Under the pieces are notes generated by a model. The model was not told the DNA's origin and did no database searches. It saw only the letters and a program-made list of their open reading frames with translations. The position numbers and the translations under genes were made by a program. A DNA stretch of 40,750 nucleotides, taken from assembly GCA_020059605.1 (NCBI GenBank), contig JAGVBT010000008.1, forward strand, positions 1 to 40,750, given 5' to 3'. Source of the stretch: Deltaproteobacteria bacterium. GTDB lineage: Bacteria; Desulfobacterota; BSN033; UBA1163. The stretch's first letter is position 1; each line of letters begins with the position of its first letter. Below are positions 16,301 to 24,169 of this stretch, piece after piece.

Positions 16301-17472
16301 CTATGACGGCAGATGAAAAAACACCGAATGGTCCGATCTACATCGAGCGGGTTCTGGATCTCTCCTCTCTTCTTAAGCAGAAATCCCATTTCCTTTTCGG
16401 CCCACGGCAGACGGGGAAAACCTCTCTCATTCGTCATTCCCTGAAAGGAGTGAGGTCCTATGATCTCCTCGACCACTCCGTCTACCTGTCTTTAAGTCAG
16501 AATCCGGGCCGTATAGCTCAAGAAATCAACCCACGAGACAAAATCGTTGTCATCGATGAAATCCAGCGCTTGCCGGTCCTCCTCAACGAAGCCCACCGTC
16601 TGATAGAAGAACGCGGCATTCGTTTTCTTCTAACCGGGTCCAGCGCACGGAAACTGCGGCGAGGCGGAGTCAACCTCTTAGGGGGACGGGCGAGAACAAA
16701 ATACATTCACCCCCTTACCTATCGGGAACTGGGAAACCGATTTGATCTGTTCAAAGCCATCGAGCGAGGGCTTCTCCCTTCGATCTATCTCTCGGAAGAC
16801 CCCCTTGCAGATCTTGAAGCCTATACGGGCTCCTATCTCCAACAAGAGATCGTTGCCGAAGGGGGCACCCGTAATGTCCCGGCTTTCAGCCGTTTTCTGA
16901 AAGTGGCGGCTCTCTGCAATGGCACGGCGGTGAATTTTACAAACGTCTCGAATGATGCTCAAGTGCCCCGTACCACGATTTACGAATATTTTGAAATCCT
17001 GAAAGATACGCTCCTCCTTTATGAACTCCCCTCATGGCGCAAATCAAAAAAGAGAAAGCCTCTGGCCTCTTCCAAATACTATTTTTTTGATGTTGGGGTG
17101 GTGGCCACGCTACAAGGCCGGCCATTTCGGCCGGGGACGCCGGAATTCGGTGAGGCATTGGAGACGTACCTAATGCACGAATTGGTTAGCTACAGGGATT
17201 ATATTTCCGGCGAACCGCTGAGCTACTGGAGGTCGACTTCGGGATTTGAGGTTGATTTTATCCTGGGTGATCACACGGCCATAGAGGTGAAAGCAAAAGA
17301 AAATCTCTCGGCCCGTGATTTGAAATCCCTCCGAGCCCTCATGGAAGAAAAGAAGCTCAAGCGTTATCTCTGTGTGAGCCTTGAGCCACGCAGACGAAAC
17401 CTGGAGAATGTGACCCTCCTGCCCCTTCGGGAATTCTTGGAAGCCCTCTGGAGCCGTGAATATTCCCCTTAA
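16294..17472 (+). CDS. AAA ATPase with DUF4143 domain
   Basis: A 392-residue P-loop ATPase of the large AAA_14/DUF4143 family, whose biological role is unsettled. Walker A is GPRQTGKT at 36-43 and Walker B is IVVIDEIQ at 84-91, followed by the sensor-like 'RFLLTGSSARKLRRGG'. The C-terminal DUF4143 part ends with 'SGFEVDFIL' and 'AIEVKA' (about 315-333), a pattern like the PD-(D/E)XK nuclease core (E-VD-x-E-x-K). The ATG at 16294 lies within an inverted repeat, and the predicted transcription start is at about 16298, so the in-frame ATG at 16303 may be the true start. No ribosome binding site precedes either. It is probably monocistronic: the next genes have their own promoter. Such genes are often mobile and scattered among genomes. 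Confidence 0.85.
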   Translation: MTTMTADEKTPNGPIYIERVLDLSSLLKQKSHFLFGPRQTGKTSLIRHSLKGVRSYDLLDHSVYLSLSQNPGRIAQEINPRDKIVVIDEIQRLPVLLNEAHRLIEERGIRFLLTGSSARKLRRGGVNLLGGRARTKYIHPLTYRELGNRFDLFKAIERGLLPSIYLSEDPLADLEAYTGSYLQQEIVAEGGTRNVPAFSRFLKVAALCNGTAVNFTNVSNDAQVPRTTIYEYFEILKDTLLLYELPSWRKSKKRKPLASSKYYFFDVGVVATLQGRPFRPGTPEFGEALETYLMHELVSYRDYISGEPLSYWRSTSGFEVDFILGDHTAIEVKAKENLSARDLKSLRALMEEKKLKRYLCVSLEPRRRNLENVTLLPLREFLEALWSREYSP

Positions 17473-17489
17473 CCCCGTATCCGAAGTCC

Positions 17490-17517
17490 TTGACATTCTT
17501 TGTCTAAATCGTATGAT
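17490..17517 (+). promoter_or_regulatory. Sigma70-type promoter for the DUF5674-like gene pair
   Basis: TTGACA (17490-17495), 16 bases, TATGAT (17512-17517), close to consensus. It begins 17 bases after the ATPase stop codon. Confidence 0.65.
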
Positions 17518-17563
17518 TAATCATCCGATATTCTCCTTCCTTATGACCGTGTGAGGACAAAAA

Positions 17564-17905
17564 ATGACCATCCATATCATTCGAATCCGGGCAACTCAAG
17601 ACCAAATCCGGGAAATGCTCGATGAACTTGAAACATACATCAAGCTGGCTGTTGATGTGGAGCGAAAGATTCTTGCCGGGGGCGGTGAATATCATGCCGA
17701 TTGCGAAGAGGTTCTTTTAGAAGACGGAAGCCGTCAGGAGAACATCTGGGGGGCGGACTGGTATCCGGAACGCCGGGCTGTGGAATTCGGTGCATTGATC
17801 AATATCCGTCCGGACCAGGGAAACCGGTCGATGGAAATTGAGGACCCAAACCTGTGTGAAAGGATCGAGATGATTGCAAGGGCTTTATTGGAGGTTTGTG
17901 TGTGA
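17564..17905 (+). CDS. DUF5674-like small protein
   Basis: A 113-residue soluble protein that resembles DUF5674, a family with no assigned function. The conserved-looking core is 'GGGEYHADCEEVLLEDGS' followed by 'IWGADWYP' and 'INIRPDQGNRSMEIED', where HxD, several acids, tryptophans and the NRS block stand out. The N terminus is an amphipathic helix rich in acidic and basic residues. GAGG lies 7 bases before the ATG at 17564, and a near-consensus promoter is just upstream. Its stop overlaps the GTG of the next gene by 4 bp, so the two are translated together. The family name is from memory of the pattern; function unknown. Confidence 0.7.
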   Translation: MTIHIIRIRATQDQIREMLDELETYIKLAVDVERKILAGGGEYHADCEEVLLEDGSRQENIWGADWYPERRAVEFGALINIRPDQGNRSMEIEDPNLCERIEMIARALLEVCV

Positions 17906-18240
17906 AAGATCTGAAGAGAATACATGAACGATTTATCCGTGACGGAAGCTCTGTGCGTTTGGGGAATCTGGCGTCAGATCTGCTGCGCCTTAATAAATGG
18001 ATTCTGATGAAACATAACGATCAGGCCGTTGTCGACCTGATGCGGAAAATAGCCTGGCTGATGGAGTGGAGCGGGGCTACGGGAATCGCAGAATTAGCCG
18101 ACATGCAGCGCGAGATCTGCCGTTGGCGTCGCAGCTGGCCCGCCGAAGAAGCACGCCATACCCTGGCGGTTCGTGCATTCCAAATGTCGAACCGGGTTTT
18201 AAAATGGTCGGGTCTTCTTAACCAGACTACCTCCCATTGA
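17902..18240 (+). CDS. Unknown helical protein coupled to the DUF5674-like gene
   Basis: I do not recognise this 112-residue protein. It appears all-helical, basic, and has five tryptophans, with no membrane segment, metal motif or signal peptide. The start is the GTG at 17902: GGAGG lies 7 bases upstream, and GTGA gives a 4-bp overlap with the preceding stop. A TTG two codons earlier is less likely. Tight coupling to a second small gene under one promoter is the arrangement seen in toxin-antitoxin and other two-protein units, but nothing in the sequence itself shows toxicity or binding. No clear terminator follows. Confidence 0.65.
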   Translation: MKDLKRIHERFIRDGSSVRLGNLASDLLRLNKWILMKHNDQAVVDLMRKIAWLMEWSGATGIAELADMQREICRWRRSWPAEEARHTLAVRAFQMSNRVLKWSGLLNQTTSH

Positions 18241-18844
18241 ATTTGAGTTTAAGTTGAGAAAATGGGTCTTTAACCCAAGCAATACGGATTCATGCCCCCT
18301 TTCCAAGGACAGTGGTAGAGGGTCAAACCTTCAAAATTCAGCTCCCATTACGAAACCTTGTGTTGCTTGGAAATGAAAGAATGAAAACAGGATGATTAGC
18401 CCGAAAGATATGATCAGTGTTGAGTAATTGTTGACAGAGAGAATTCATTTCGAAATCTCCCCCACTATTTGCTGATTTCTCAATTGGAGGACTCGAATCG
18501 AGGGATGTCTCCTGTTCATTGAGGTATGCCAGAAATTACCTTGGAAATAATGATTTCACTTAAACGGTATGCTGTTAGAACTAATAAAATAGTGCACCAC
18601 GAGGATTCCGCCGACCGGGAGAGAGGAGGAAGGAATCCGAAGGGGAGGAAACGCAGGGAGAAACAGAAATGGCAAATAATAATTCTTAAAAAAAAGAATA
18701 ATTTCCCAAGGCATTTAATGCCCTAAAGGGGAACATTGGTTCTAAAGCAACTTCGCGTAGTTGCTTCTTTAAAGAAGGGGCAGATGTGAGCAATTTATTT
18801 AAGCGTTTCAAAACCGACGGTTAGGATGGTATGGAGCATCGGAT
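18241..18844. other. 604-bp gene-poor stretch
   Basis: No convincing gene. A 66-codon frame at 18526-18726 is very basic, lacks a usable ribosome binding site and has no family features. The right part carries the left inverted repeat of the EFR1 segment (18728-18753) with a hairpin overlapping its inner end. Confidence 0.5.
18728..18753. repeat. Left inverted repeat flanking the EFR1 pseudogene
   Basis: A 26-base segment starting GGGGAACATTGG and ending GCAACTT. Its reverse complement recurs at 19882-19906 with two mismatches and one missing base. Next to it AAGCAACT (18745-18752) and AGTTGCTT (18759-18766) make a perfect 8-bp hairpin. Confidence 0.7.
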
Positions 18845-19642
18845 ATGGAGACAAAATTATATGTTTATACCGGAACGGGAAACTCATTATGGGTCGCACA
18901 CCGGCTAGCTGAGGAATTATAAGACGCCTCTATTGAATTTATGTCGGATTTAGCGGAGGATCTTGAGCCTGTCGCGCATCGGGTGGGATTCCTGTTCCCT
19001 GTCCACATCTGGGGATTGCCTGCGAGGGTCATTCGTTTTTCCAATCATCTGAGGATGAAGCCTGAGACTTACTTTTTCGCCATCGCTGTCAACGCTGGGC
19101 AGCCGGCGGCCACGCTCCTGCAACTTCAGAAGTTAATGGCAAACAGAACATTTTCGCTCTCTTCAGGCTACTCTGTCATCCTGCCCTCAAATTACATCCC
19201 CTGGGGAGGTCCGGGGCCAATTGAGAGCCAACAGCATCTTTTCAGAAATGCCAGGGATAAGATGAAAATGATTGCCCATGATATCCTGAGGGGTGAACAG
19301 AAAAAGGTGGACAGGGGCCCTCTATGGCAAAATATACTCTTCTCCTGGCTCTATAAGATGTCCTTACGGCACGTTCCCAAAATGGACAGGAAATTCTGGG
19401 TTGACGATAAATGCAACGGCTGCAATATCTGTTTTAAAGTTTGTCCTGCCGGAAATATCGAGATGAAAGAGGAAAAACCCTCGTGGCTTCACCGGTGCGA
19501 ACAATCCTTGGCCTGCATCCAGTGGTGTCCCCAGGAAGCGATCCAGTATGGCAAAAAGACTGTCAAATACCAGCGCTATCACCACCCTGAAATCACCTTG
19601 CAAAATATGCTTGAACAAGCCGGCTGCCTTAATCGCTTTTAA
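18845..19642 (+). pseudogene. Broken EFR1-type flavodoxin-ferredoxin gene
   Basis: The full reading frame from ATG 18845 to 19642 (265 sense codons plus one internal stop) matches EFR1 proteins: an N-terminal flavodoxin with the FMN loop 'YTGTGNS' and a C-terminal 2[4Fe-4S] ferredoxin. An ochre codon TAA at 18920-18922 interrupts codon 26, exactly in frame; one base change from CAA or GAA would explain it. The remaining frame from ATG 18941 (233 residues) lacks the FMN phosphate loop. The first cluster motif CxxCxxCxxxCP is intact ('CNGCNICFKVCP'), but the second reads CxxSxxCxxxCP because TCC (Ser) replaces a cysteine codon. Two independent losses point to decay, although reinitiation could still make a ferredoxin-like fragment. 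Inverted repeats flank the gene. Confidence 0.82.
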
Positions 19643-19881
19643 GAAATCAGTGCTTCACGGTTTCAAACAAGTTTAAGCTTCAATAAAGGTGAAGAAAATA
19701 CCATTCATATTAATCACAACGATCGGCTTTGGAACTTCTCCTCCCTATCCCCATTGTGATGAGTGAAGTCTCACTTCCAACCTCCTCGATAGTAAAGTCC
19801 GGAACTTAATATTTCTTCATATGCCTCCTGAACCGATATTTCAACGAGAGAAAAAGATGCCGATTATTATCTTCTTACAAT

Positions 19882-19906
19882 AAGTTGTTTTAGAACCAAC
19901 GTCCCC
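19882..19906. repeat. Right inverted repeat flanking the EFR1 pseudogene
   Basis: The reverse complement reads GGGGACGTTGG... to ACAACTT and matches 18728-18753 at 23 of 25 aligned bases with one gap. A small palindrome ACAA-CTTA-TTGT (minus strand) overlaps its inner end. It lies 12 bp from the stop of the flippase-like gene. Confidence 0.7.
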
Positions 19907-19917
19907 ACTTTTAGCTT

Positions 19918-20283
19918 TTAGTCGGCAATAGCGGAGAGGAAAATTCCCAAACAGATCAGAACGATCCCGAAATATCTCAGGGTTGGAATATGCTCAAAAA
20001 AAATAACTTTTGATGAAAGCATCACCAAAGCGAAGGTCAATGCGGTGAAGGGATAGGCGAAACTTAAAGTGGTTTTGGAGAGTGCCATGAGCCATAAGAT
20101 CGTGCTGATCACATACAGGATCAGTCCTGAAAAAACAGCGGGCTGAAACACCAATCTCAGCAAGTCTCCAATCACGGAACTTCTCAGGGTCACCTCTCCC
20201 GTGATCAAAACCCCTTTTTTGAAAAGAACCTGACCCGCACTGGCTGAAAAGACGGACAGCAACAACAATAAAATCGGCCTCAT
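19918..20283 (-). CDS. EmrE/ArnE-like four-TM small transporter subunit
   Basis: A 121-residue membrane protein with four predicted helices, the size and layout of small multidrug-resistance/EamA half-transporters such as ArnE/ArnF. Visible features are 'SASAGQVLFKKGV' in helix 1, 'ALSKTTLSFAYPFTAL' in helix 3 and 'IPTLRYFGIVLICLGIFL' in helix 4. Such proteins flip undecaprenyl-phosphate-linked sugars from the cytoplasmic to the outer leaflet. Its start overlaps the stop of the GT2 gene upstream by 4 bp (ATGA). That gene encodes a polyprenyl-phosphate glycosyltransferase, so a sugar-lipid flippase role fits well. It is the last gene of the glycan cluster. Confidence 0.82.
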   Translation of the reverse strand: MRPILLLLLSVFSASAGQVLFKKGVLITGEVTLRSSVIGDLLRLVFQPAVFSGLILYVISTILWLMALSKTTLSFAYPFTALTFALVMLSSKVIFFEHIPTLRYFGIVLICLGIFLSAIAD

Positions 20284-20987
20284 TTCTTTGCCTCCCTAAA
20301 CTTCATGTAAAACCGAAATAGTTCCTTAAAGGCTCTAAGGATCACCCGGGGATTCGCCCCGGTCTGCCTCCCCGTCAATCTCGGGGAGTGAAGAACGCCT
20401 GTCTCCCGAAGCCTGAATCCCCTGTCCTTTATCTTGACCAGCATCTCCGTGCTGATCATGGCCCCCGAGGACTCCAGTTCCATGCCCTCAAAGACCTTCC
20501 TGTCGAAGAGTTTAAAGGCACAGTCGATATCCCTCATCTTGAGGCCGAAGAGCAAACGGACCAATCGGTTCCAGGCCCAGGCGTTAAGTCTCCGGACCCA
20601 GGGGTCCCGGCGGTTGAGCCGATAGCCGATCACCCCGTCATGGTTTGAAATAAGAGGCACAAATTGAGAAAGCTGGGAGACATCGAACTGACTGTCTCCG
20701 TCCGTAAAAAAGAGATACTCCTTCCGGCAGGCCTTGATCCCGCTCCGGATGGCCGCCCCATAACCTAAATTTTTTTCATGATGGACGGCCCTGATGCGAT
20801 TATCCTCCTGTGCAAGCCGATCCGCAATCTCTTTCGTCCTATCCTTGCTTCCATCATTCATGATGATGATTTCGTAATCCTCTGCCACCTGCGGAAGAAT
20901 CGCCTTCAGGGAAGAACACATCTTCTCAACATTTCCCTCCTCATTATAGGCCGGAAAAAATGCGGAAAGTCCCTGAAATCTGAACAT
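20280..20987 (-). CDS. GT2 polyprenyl-phosphate sugar transferase (DPM1/ArnC-like)
   Basis: A cytoplasmic-face glycosyltransferase of 235 residues. It fits the dolichol-phosphate-mannose-synthase group of GT2: 'AFFPAYNEEGNVEKM' at the N terminus, 'IIMNDGSKDRT', 'GYGAAIRSGI', the metal-binding 'TDGDSQFD' and the acceptor-side 'RRDPWVRRLNAWAWNRLV' plus 'DIDCAFKLFDR' (positions not counted). There is no C-terminal membrane pair, unlike ArnC, so it resembles the short DPM1 form. It would load a sugar onto undecaprenyl phosphate. It is coupled to the flippase-like gene by a 4-bp overlap and follows the GT-C gene. Confidence 0.88.
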   Translation of the reverse strand: MFRFQGLSAFFPAYNEEGNVEKMCSSLKAILPQVAEDYEIIIMNDGSKDRTKEIADRLAQEDNRIRAVHHEKNLGYGAAIRSGIKACRKEYLFFTDGDSQFDVSQLSQFVPLISNHDGVIGYRLNRRDPWVRRLNAWAWNRLVRLLFGLKMRDIDCAFKLFDRKVFEGMELESSGAMISTEMLVKIKDRGFRLRETGVLHSPRLTGRQTGANPRVILRAFKELFRFYMKFREAKK

Positions 20988-21113
20988 TTATTTCCCCATC
21001 ATGTCGAATCAGGATTCAACGGTTATGATTCCATAACATGAGAGGCTATGGAGGATTCTTCTTACAAGAAAAGAATAAGTGTGACCTTCACAGAAAATCG
21101 GTCAGCCTGCACA

Positions 21114-22655
21114 TCATTTCTTTGAGATTTGGAGATATCTTCGGTTGATGATTATCCCGGCTATAAAAACCAATAAACCAATTGCCGCTCCTATAACCTG
21201 GTTTTTGCCGAACTCAGGATAGGCTCCTATTCCTATGAAATCGGCCAACAAGGAAACCAATAAAATGATCATTCCAATCGCCATCAGGCCAAAACTTATC
21301 ATTCTCATCTTTCCACCTCCCCTGAAGATTTTTTTAAAAAAATCCCAAACCGTTTGTTGAGATAGAGGATAACACCAAAACATTAACATCCACAAATGGT
21401 TGCTGTATCTTGGCTGAACTTCTAAAAGGTATCCATGTAAAACCAGATAGACGAATGAAGATCCTATTACGCAAAAGGCAAAATATTCATTCTGCGAAAT
21501 GTTCCTTTTCGCTAAGCAGGTCAACCAAAACCCAATGGACATGATGAGAGCCAGAACGTTCAGATAACTAAGATAACCCGATACTCTGTAAATTATATCC
21601 TTATTCTTTACCTTGCTTTGTTCAATAGTCCAATAGGGTATCCCTCTTGGATTCATGAGTTTGTATACTTTCTCCGGTAGATTCCAAAGGGTTTTTGCCC
21701 AATTATTTCTGATCCGGTCGATGACAATCGGCTTTAATTTCTCGTTGATCCTATCTGCCTCCCAATTGAATTTATCCCCGACGCTCACGATCAGTTCCGA
21801 ATCTTTTTGATTCCATGATCCTTTTGACTCCGTATTGAACCCAACATAGAGATTCCAAAGGCCTTTCTGTTGAGGCATATAGGTCAAACCATACCCTGAG
21901 ACCCAATAAAATATCAGCGCTCCTACAAAAAAAGTAGACCAAGTTATTCCAAGTGATTGTAGACTAAATAAGCATGCAGCTTTCGGTTTTTCTTCAGTCT
22001 TCTGCACGGAAAAATAAAGGACCCCAAACACCATAAACAGGCTTAAGATCAAAAGATAGGGAAAAGTTACAGGTCTAATGTATTGGCTCGTTCCAAGAAA
22101 AATGCCAGAGATGAGAAAAGGGATAAAATGATAGCGCCTGCCCCATTTACATTCGCCACCCAATATACTTTTACTCTCCCGCCAGAATGTTAACAAACCC
22201 AGCAAGAAAAAGAAGATATAAGGAATTTCCGAACAAAGAACCGAAACCATTCCAAGATAATTGACATTAAAGACCAGTATAATGTACCCAATAAATATGG
22301 CAACTCGTGATTTACCAATGGGATATTTCAAGCTAATCCAGAGGAGGAATGTCAATATTAAGGCGTTCAGAACTTGCGGCAGTAGAATGGAATTGCTCTT
22401 AATAATATTGAAAATAACAGCCAAAAGATAAGGATATCCTCCAGGTTGAAAGTATTTATAAAAACTTGAAATACCCTCCCCCCGGAGTATTCCCTGCCCC
22501 GTTTCGTAATACATTTCAAAGTCTGAAAATGGAATGGTCCCAATTTTCAAAATGACAAACAGATAGATACAAAAAGCAAACCCGCATAGGGCCATTATCT
22601 TATATCGACCCAATCCTGTTTCTCCATCCACGGATGGTGATGTGTATTCCTTCAT
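21114..22655 (-). CDS. GT-C (GT39/ArnT-like) membrane glycosyltransferase
   Basis: A 513-residue polytopic membrane protein with about a dozen helices. The first periplasmic loop has 'PFSDFEMYY', fitting the catalytic aspartate of GT-C enzymes, followed by the 'GGYPYLLAVIFNI' helix. These enzymes use lipid-linked sugars and act on the outer face. The neighbours (a lipid-phosphate sugar transferase and a flippase-like protein) supply exactly such a donor. The acceptor is unknown. The DNA is visibly more AT-rich than that of the signalling and por genes. It is separated by 319 bp from the main glycosyltransferase operon upstream and by 126 bp from the GT2 gene downstream. Confidence 0.78.
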   Translation of the reverse strand: MKEYTSPSVDGETGLGRYKIMALCGFAFCIYLFVILKIGTIPFSDFEMYYETGQGILRGEGISSFYKYFQPGGYPYLLAVIFNIIKSNSILLPQVLNALILTFLLWISLKYPIGKSRVAIFIGYIILVFNVNYLGMVSVLCSEIPYIFFFLLGLLTFWRESKSILGGECKWGRRYHFIPFLISGIFLGTSQYIRPVTFPYLLILSLFMVFGVLYFSVQKTEEKPKAACLFSLQSLGITWSTFFVGALIFYWVSGYGLTYMPQQKGLWNLYVGFNTESKGSWNQKDSELIVSVGDKFNWEADRINEKLKPIVIDRIRNNWAKTLWNLPEKVYKLMNPRGIPYWTIEQSKVKNKDIIYRVSGYLSYLNVLALIMSIGFWLTCLAKRNISQNEYFAFCVIGSSFVYLVLHGYLLEVQPRYSNHLWMLMFWCYPLSQQTVWDFFKKIFRGGGKMRMISFGLMAIGMIILLVSLLADFIGIGAYPEFGKNQVIGAAIGLLVFIAGIIINRRYLQISKK

Positions 22656-22974
22656 AAAAAACTCTTACGCAAAATTATTGTCGAATGAGTCCACGAGCTG
22701 AACGCTCACTTTCTTCTAATTTCTCTCTTAAAATATCTACTATTATCGTGGGCTATACCTCTTCTTTATATGTTTAGGAATAAATCCATACGCGGCCTTC
22801 AAAACTTTAAAAAGATACTCCTTGAGATTGACTCTTTCCGCCATTTTAATAGGGCTATTTCAAAGAAGGGGGGCTTAAATAGCAAAAGCCGCTCTTGCGG
22901 AATAAGAATTCCCAAATATTAGAGATAAAAAAGGATTAACACCCTTCTTTTGTATTTCTTCAATAGGGGGGGGA
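22656..22974 (-). other. 319-bp gap with coding remnants and a weak hairpin
   Basis: The gap between two glycan operons holds a 33-codon frame (22743-22844) and, in another frame just after it, about 25 sense codons rich in Glu, Arg and Leu ending at a TAA. Both read like pieces of a broken gene. A short CCGC/GCGG hairpin (22889-22900) with a T4 run on the minus strand could weakly end transcription of the upstream operon. Confidence 0.45.
22743..22844 (-). pseudogene. 33-codon frame resembling the tail of the large glycosyltransferases
   Basis: ATG at 22844, stop at 22743. The product has 'YLFKVLKAAYGFIPKHIKKR', close in pattern to the basic amphipathic segments after the coiled coils of the two giant glycosyltransferases ('YKYLKKIHKILPKKMREKYR' and 'YKILKSAWRVLPEKVRGPVR'). 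An in-frame TGA lies 18 bases before the ATG and no ribosome binding site is seen. It is probably a relic of a third such gene, or possibly a very small peptide gene. Confidence 0.4.
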
Positions 22975-24165
22975 CTATATTTTTGAACCATTGCATCCAG
23001 CAATGGCTTTTTCAATCACATCGAACCTTTTGGTCCATGAATGATTCATCAGGAATTCATCGATCACTCTCAAATCGGAAGTTATCCCAACAGCCAAATC
23101 CAGATTCCTTACAAATTCCTCCAGGGTTCCCGACGGATAGACGAAGGGCATTCCCTCAACCTCGGGGATAGGCGTGGAGACAACCGGCTTTCCCCCTGCC
23201 AGGTATTCATAAACTTTGATCGGATTGGTTGAGCGGATGAGATCGTTTATCACAAAAGGAATAATCGTTGCATTAAAATGGTGGAGATACTGAGGGAGGG
23301 CGGAGTAATCCTTTCGCCCCAGGAAATGAACATTTCTAAGGTCTTTCAACTGCTTAAAAATATCTTCCGTATATCCGCCGATCAAACAAAATTCAAAATG
23401 TGGTTTCTGAAGCGCCGCATATCTTAGAAGCCCGGTGTCGAACCACTCCCGGATGATTCCGAAAAATCCTATCCTTGGACGGCCTTCCGGCAAATCTTCC
23501 GGTTTTTTACAAACATCCCTTGCCTTTAAGAAATGATCCGTATCTACCGCATTCGGACACAGGAATGAGTTCTTATTGTAATCAAGAGCTTTTTCATAAA
23601 GTGATCTTGCTGTCGCCGTAATGATATCCGCATGAGTTAAAAGGTAAGGCTCTGTCTCTTTAAAATAGGATGGAGTGTCTTGATAAGCAGACCAATCATC
23701 GATGAGGTCATAAACCACCGTGTATCCCAATCTTTTCATAGCTGGAATTTCAAAAACCAAGGGAAAGGGTTGCTCAAAGAACAGGATATTGGAGCTTCCC
23801 TGGGAGTGGAATCCCTTCAATTTCTTTCGAGTGATAAGATCAATGAGTTTTTGGGAGAAAAAGGTTCTCCGGTTCTGGCTTTCATAAGGCCGGTAAACCC
23901 ACTTTCTCATCGGGGTCAGTTTACTCCCTTGAACATGAGGAGTTCGCTGCAAGAGTTCCCGGCGTAAAATCTTTTTCAAAGCCCCAAAGAAAGGATGGGA
24001 CAGCGGATGCCAAACTTCGAGGTTATCTTCCAGGTAAACCCGTCGGGTATTCGGATTGAGGTAAAGGACCCGGTGCCCTCGACGAAGGGCTTCCCGAGCC
24101 AACTGGTGGGGACGTGACGTCAGGTAAGCATCCCAGTCAATCCAGGGCATAAAACAAAAATTCAC
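22975..24165 (-). CDS. TuaH-like GT4-fold glycosyltransferase
   Basis: A 396-residue GT-B fold enzyme similar to TuaH-type proteins. The N terminus reads 'NFCFMPWIDWDAYLTSRPHQ', where this group has a strand followed by 'W-x-x-RPQ/HQL'. 'VVYDLIDDWSAY' is in the middle, and the donor-site region 'NPIKVYEYLAGGKPVVSTP' is near the C terminus. The GTG at 24165 is chosen because the first strand needs those residues; an ATG five codons in would cut it. It begins 4 bp after the stop of the 1514-residue gene, so it is co-transcribed. Its fold and motifs recur as the third domain of the 1201-residue protein (about 840-1190), so the two are paralogous. Confidence 0.85.
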   Translation of the reverse strand: MNFCFMPWIDWDAYLTSRPHQLAREALRRGHRVLYLNPNTRRVYLEDNLEVWHPLSHPFFGALKKILRRELLQRTPHVQGSKLTPMRKWVYRPYESQNRRTFFSQKLIDLITRKKLKGFHSQGSSNILFFEQPFPLVFEIPAMKRLGYTVVYDLIDDWSAYQDTPSYFKETEPYLLTHADIITATARSLYEKALDYNKNSFLCPNAVDTDHFLKARDVCKKPEDLPEGRPRIGFFGIIREWFDTGLLRYAALQKPHFEFCLIGGYTEDIFKQLKDLRNVHFLGRKDYSALPQYLHHFNATIIPFVINDLIRSTNPIKVYEYLAGGKPVVSTPIPEVEGMPFVYPSGTLEEFVRNLDLAVGITSDLRVIDEFLMNHSWTKRFDVIEKAIAGCNGSKI

Positions 24166-24169
24166 AACG

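Noticed and set aside
3418..17510. Shared 14-mer ATTCTTTGTCTAAA near 3425 and 17497
   Set aside because: A few 14-mer matches are expected by chance in 40 kb, and the flanks match only loosely.
18526..18726. 66-codon basic open frame
   Set aside because: Start codon directly abuts the only purine-rich stretch, composition is unlike the neighbours, and no family is recognisable.
18745..18766. Hairpin as an integron attC site
   Set aside because: The arms do not contain the GTTRRRY/RYYYAAC core and no integrase gene is near.
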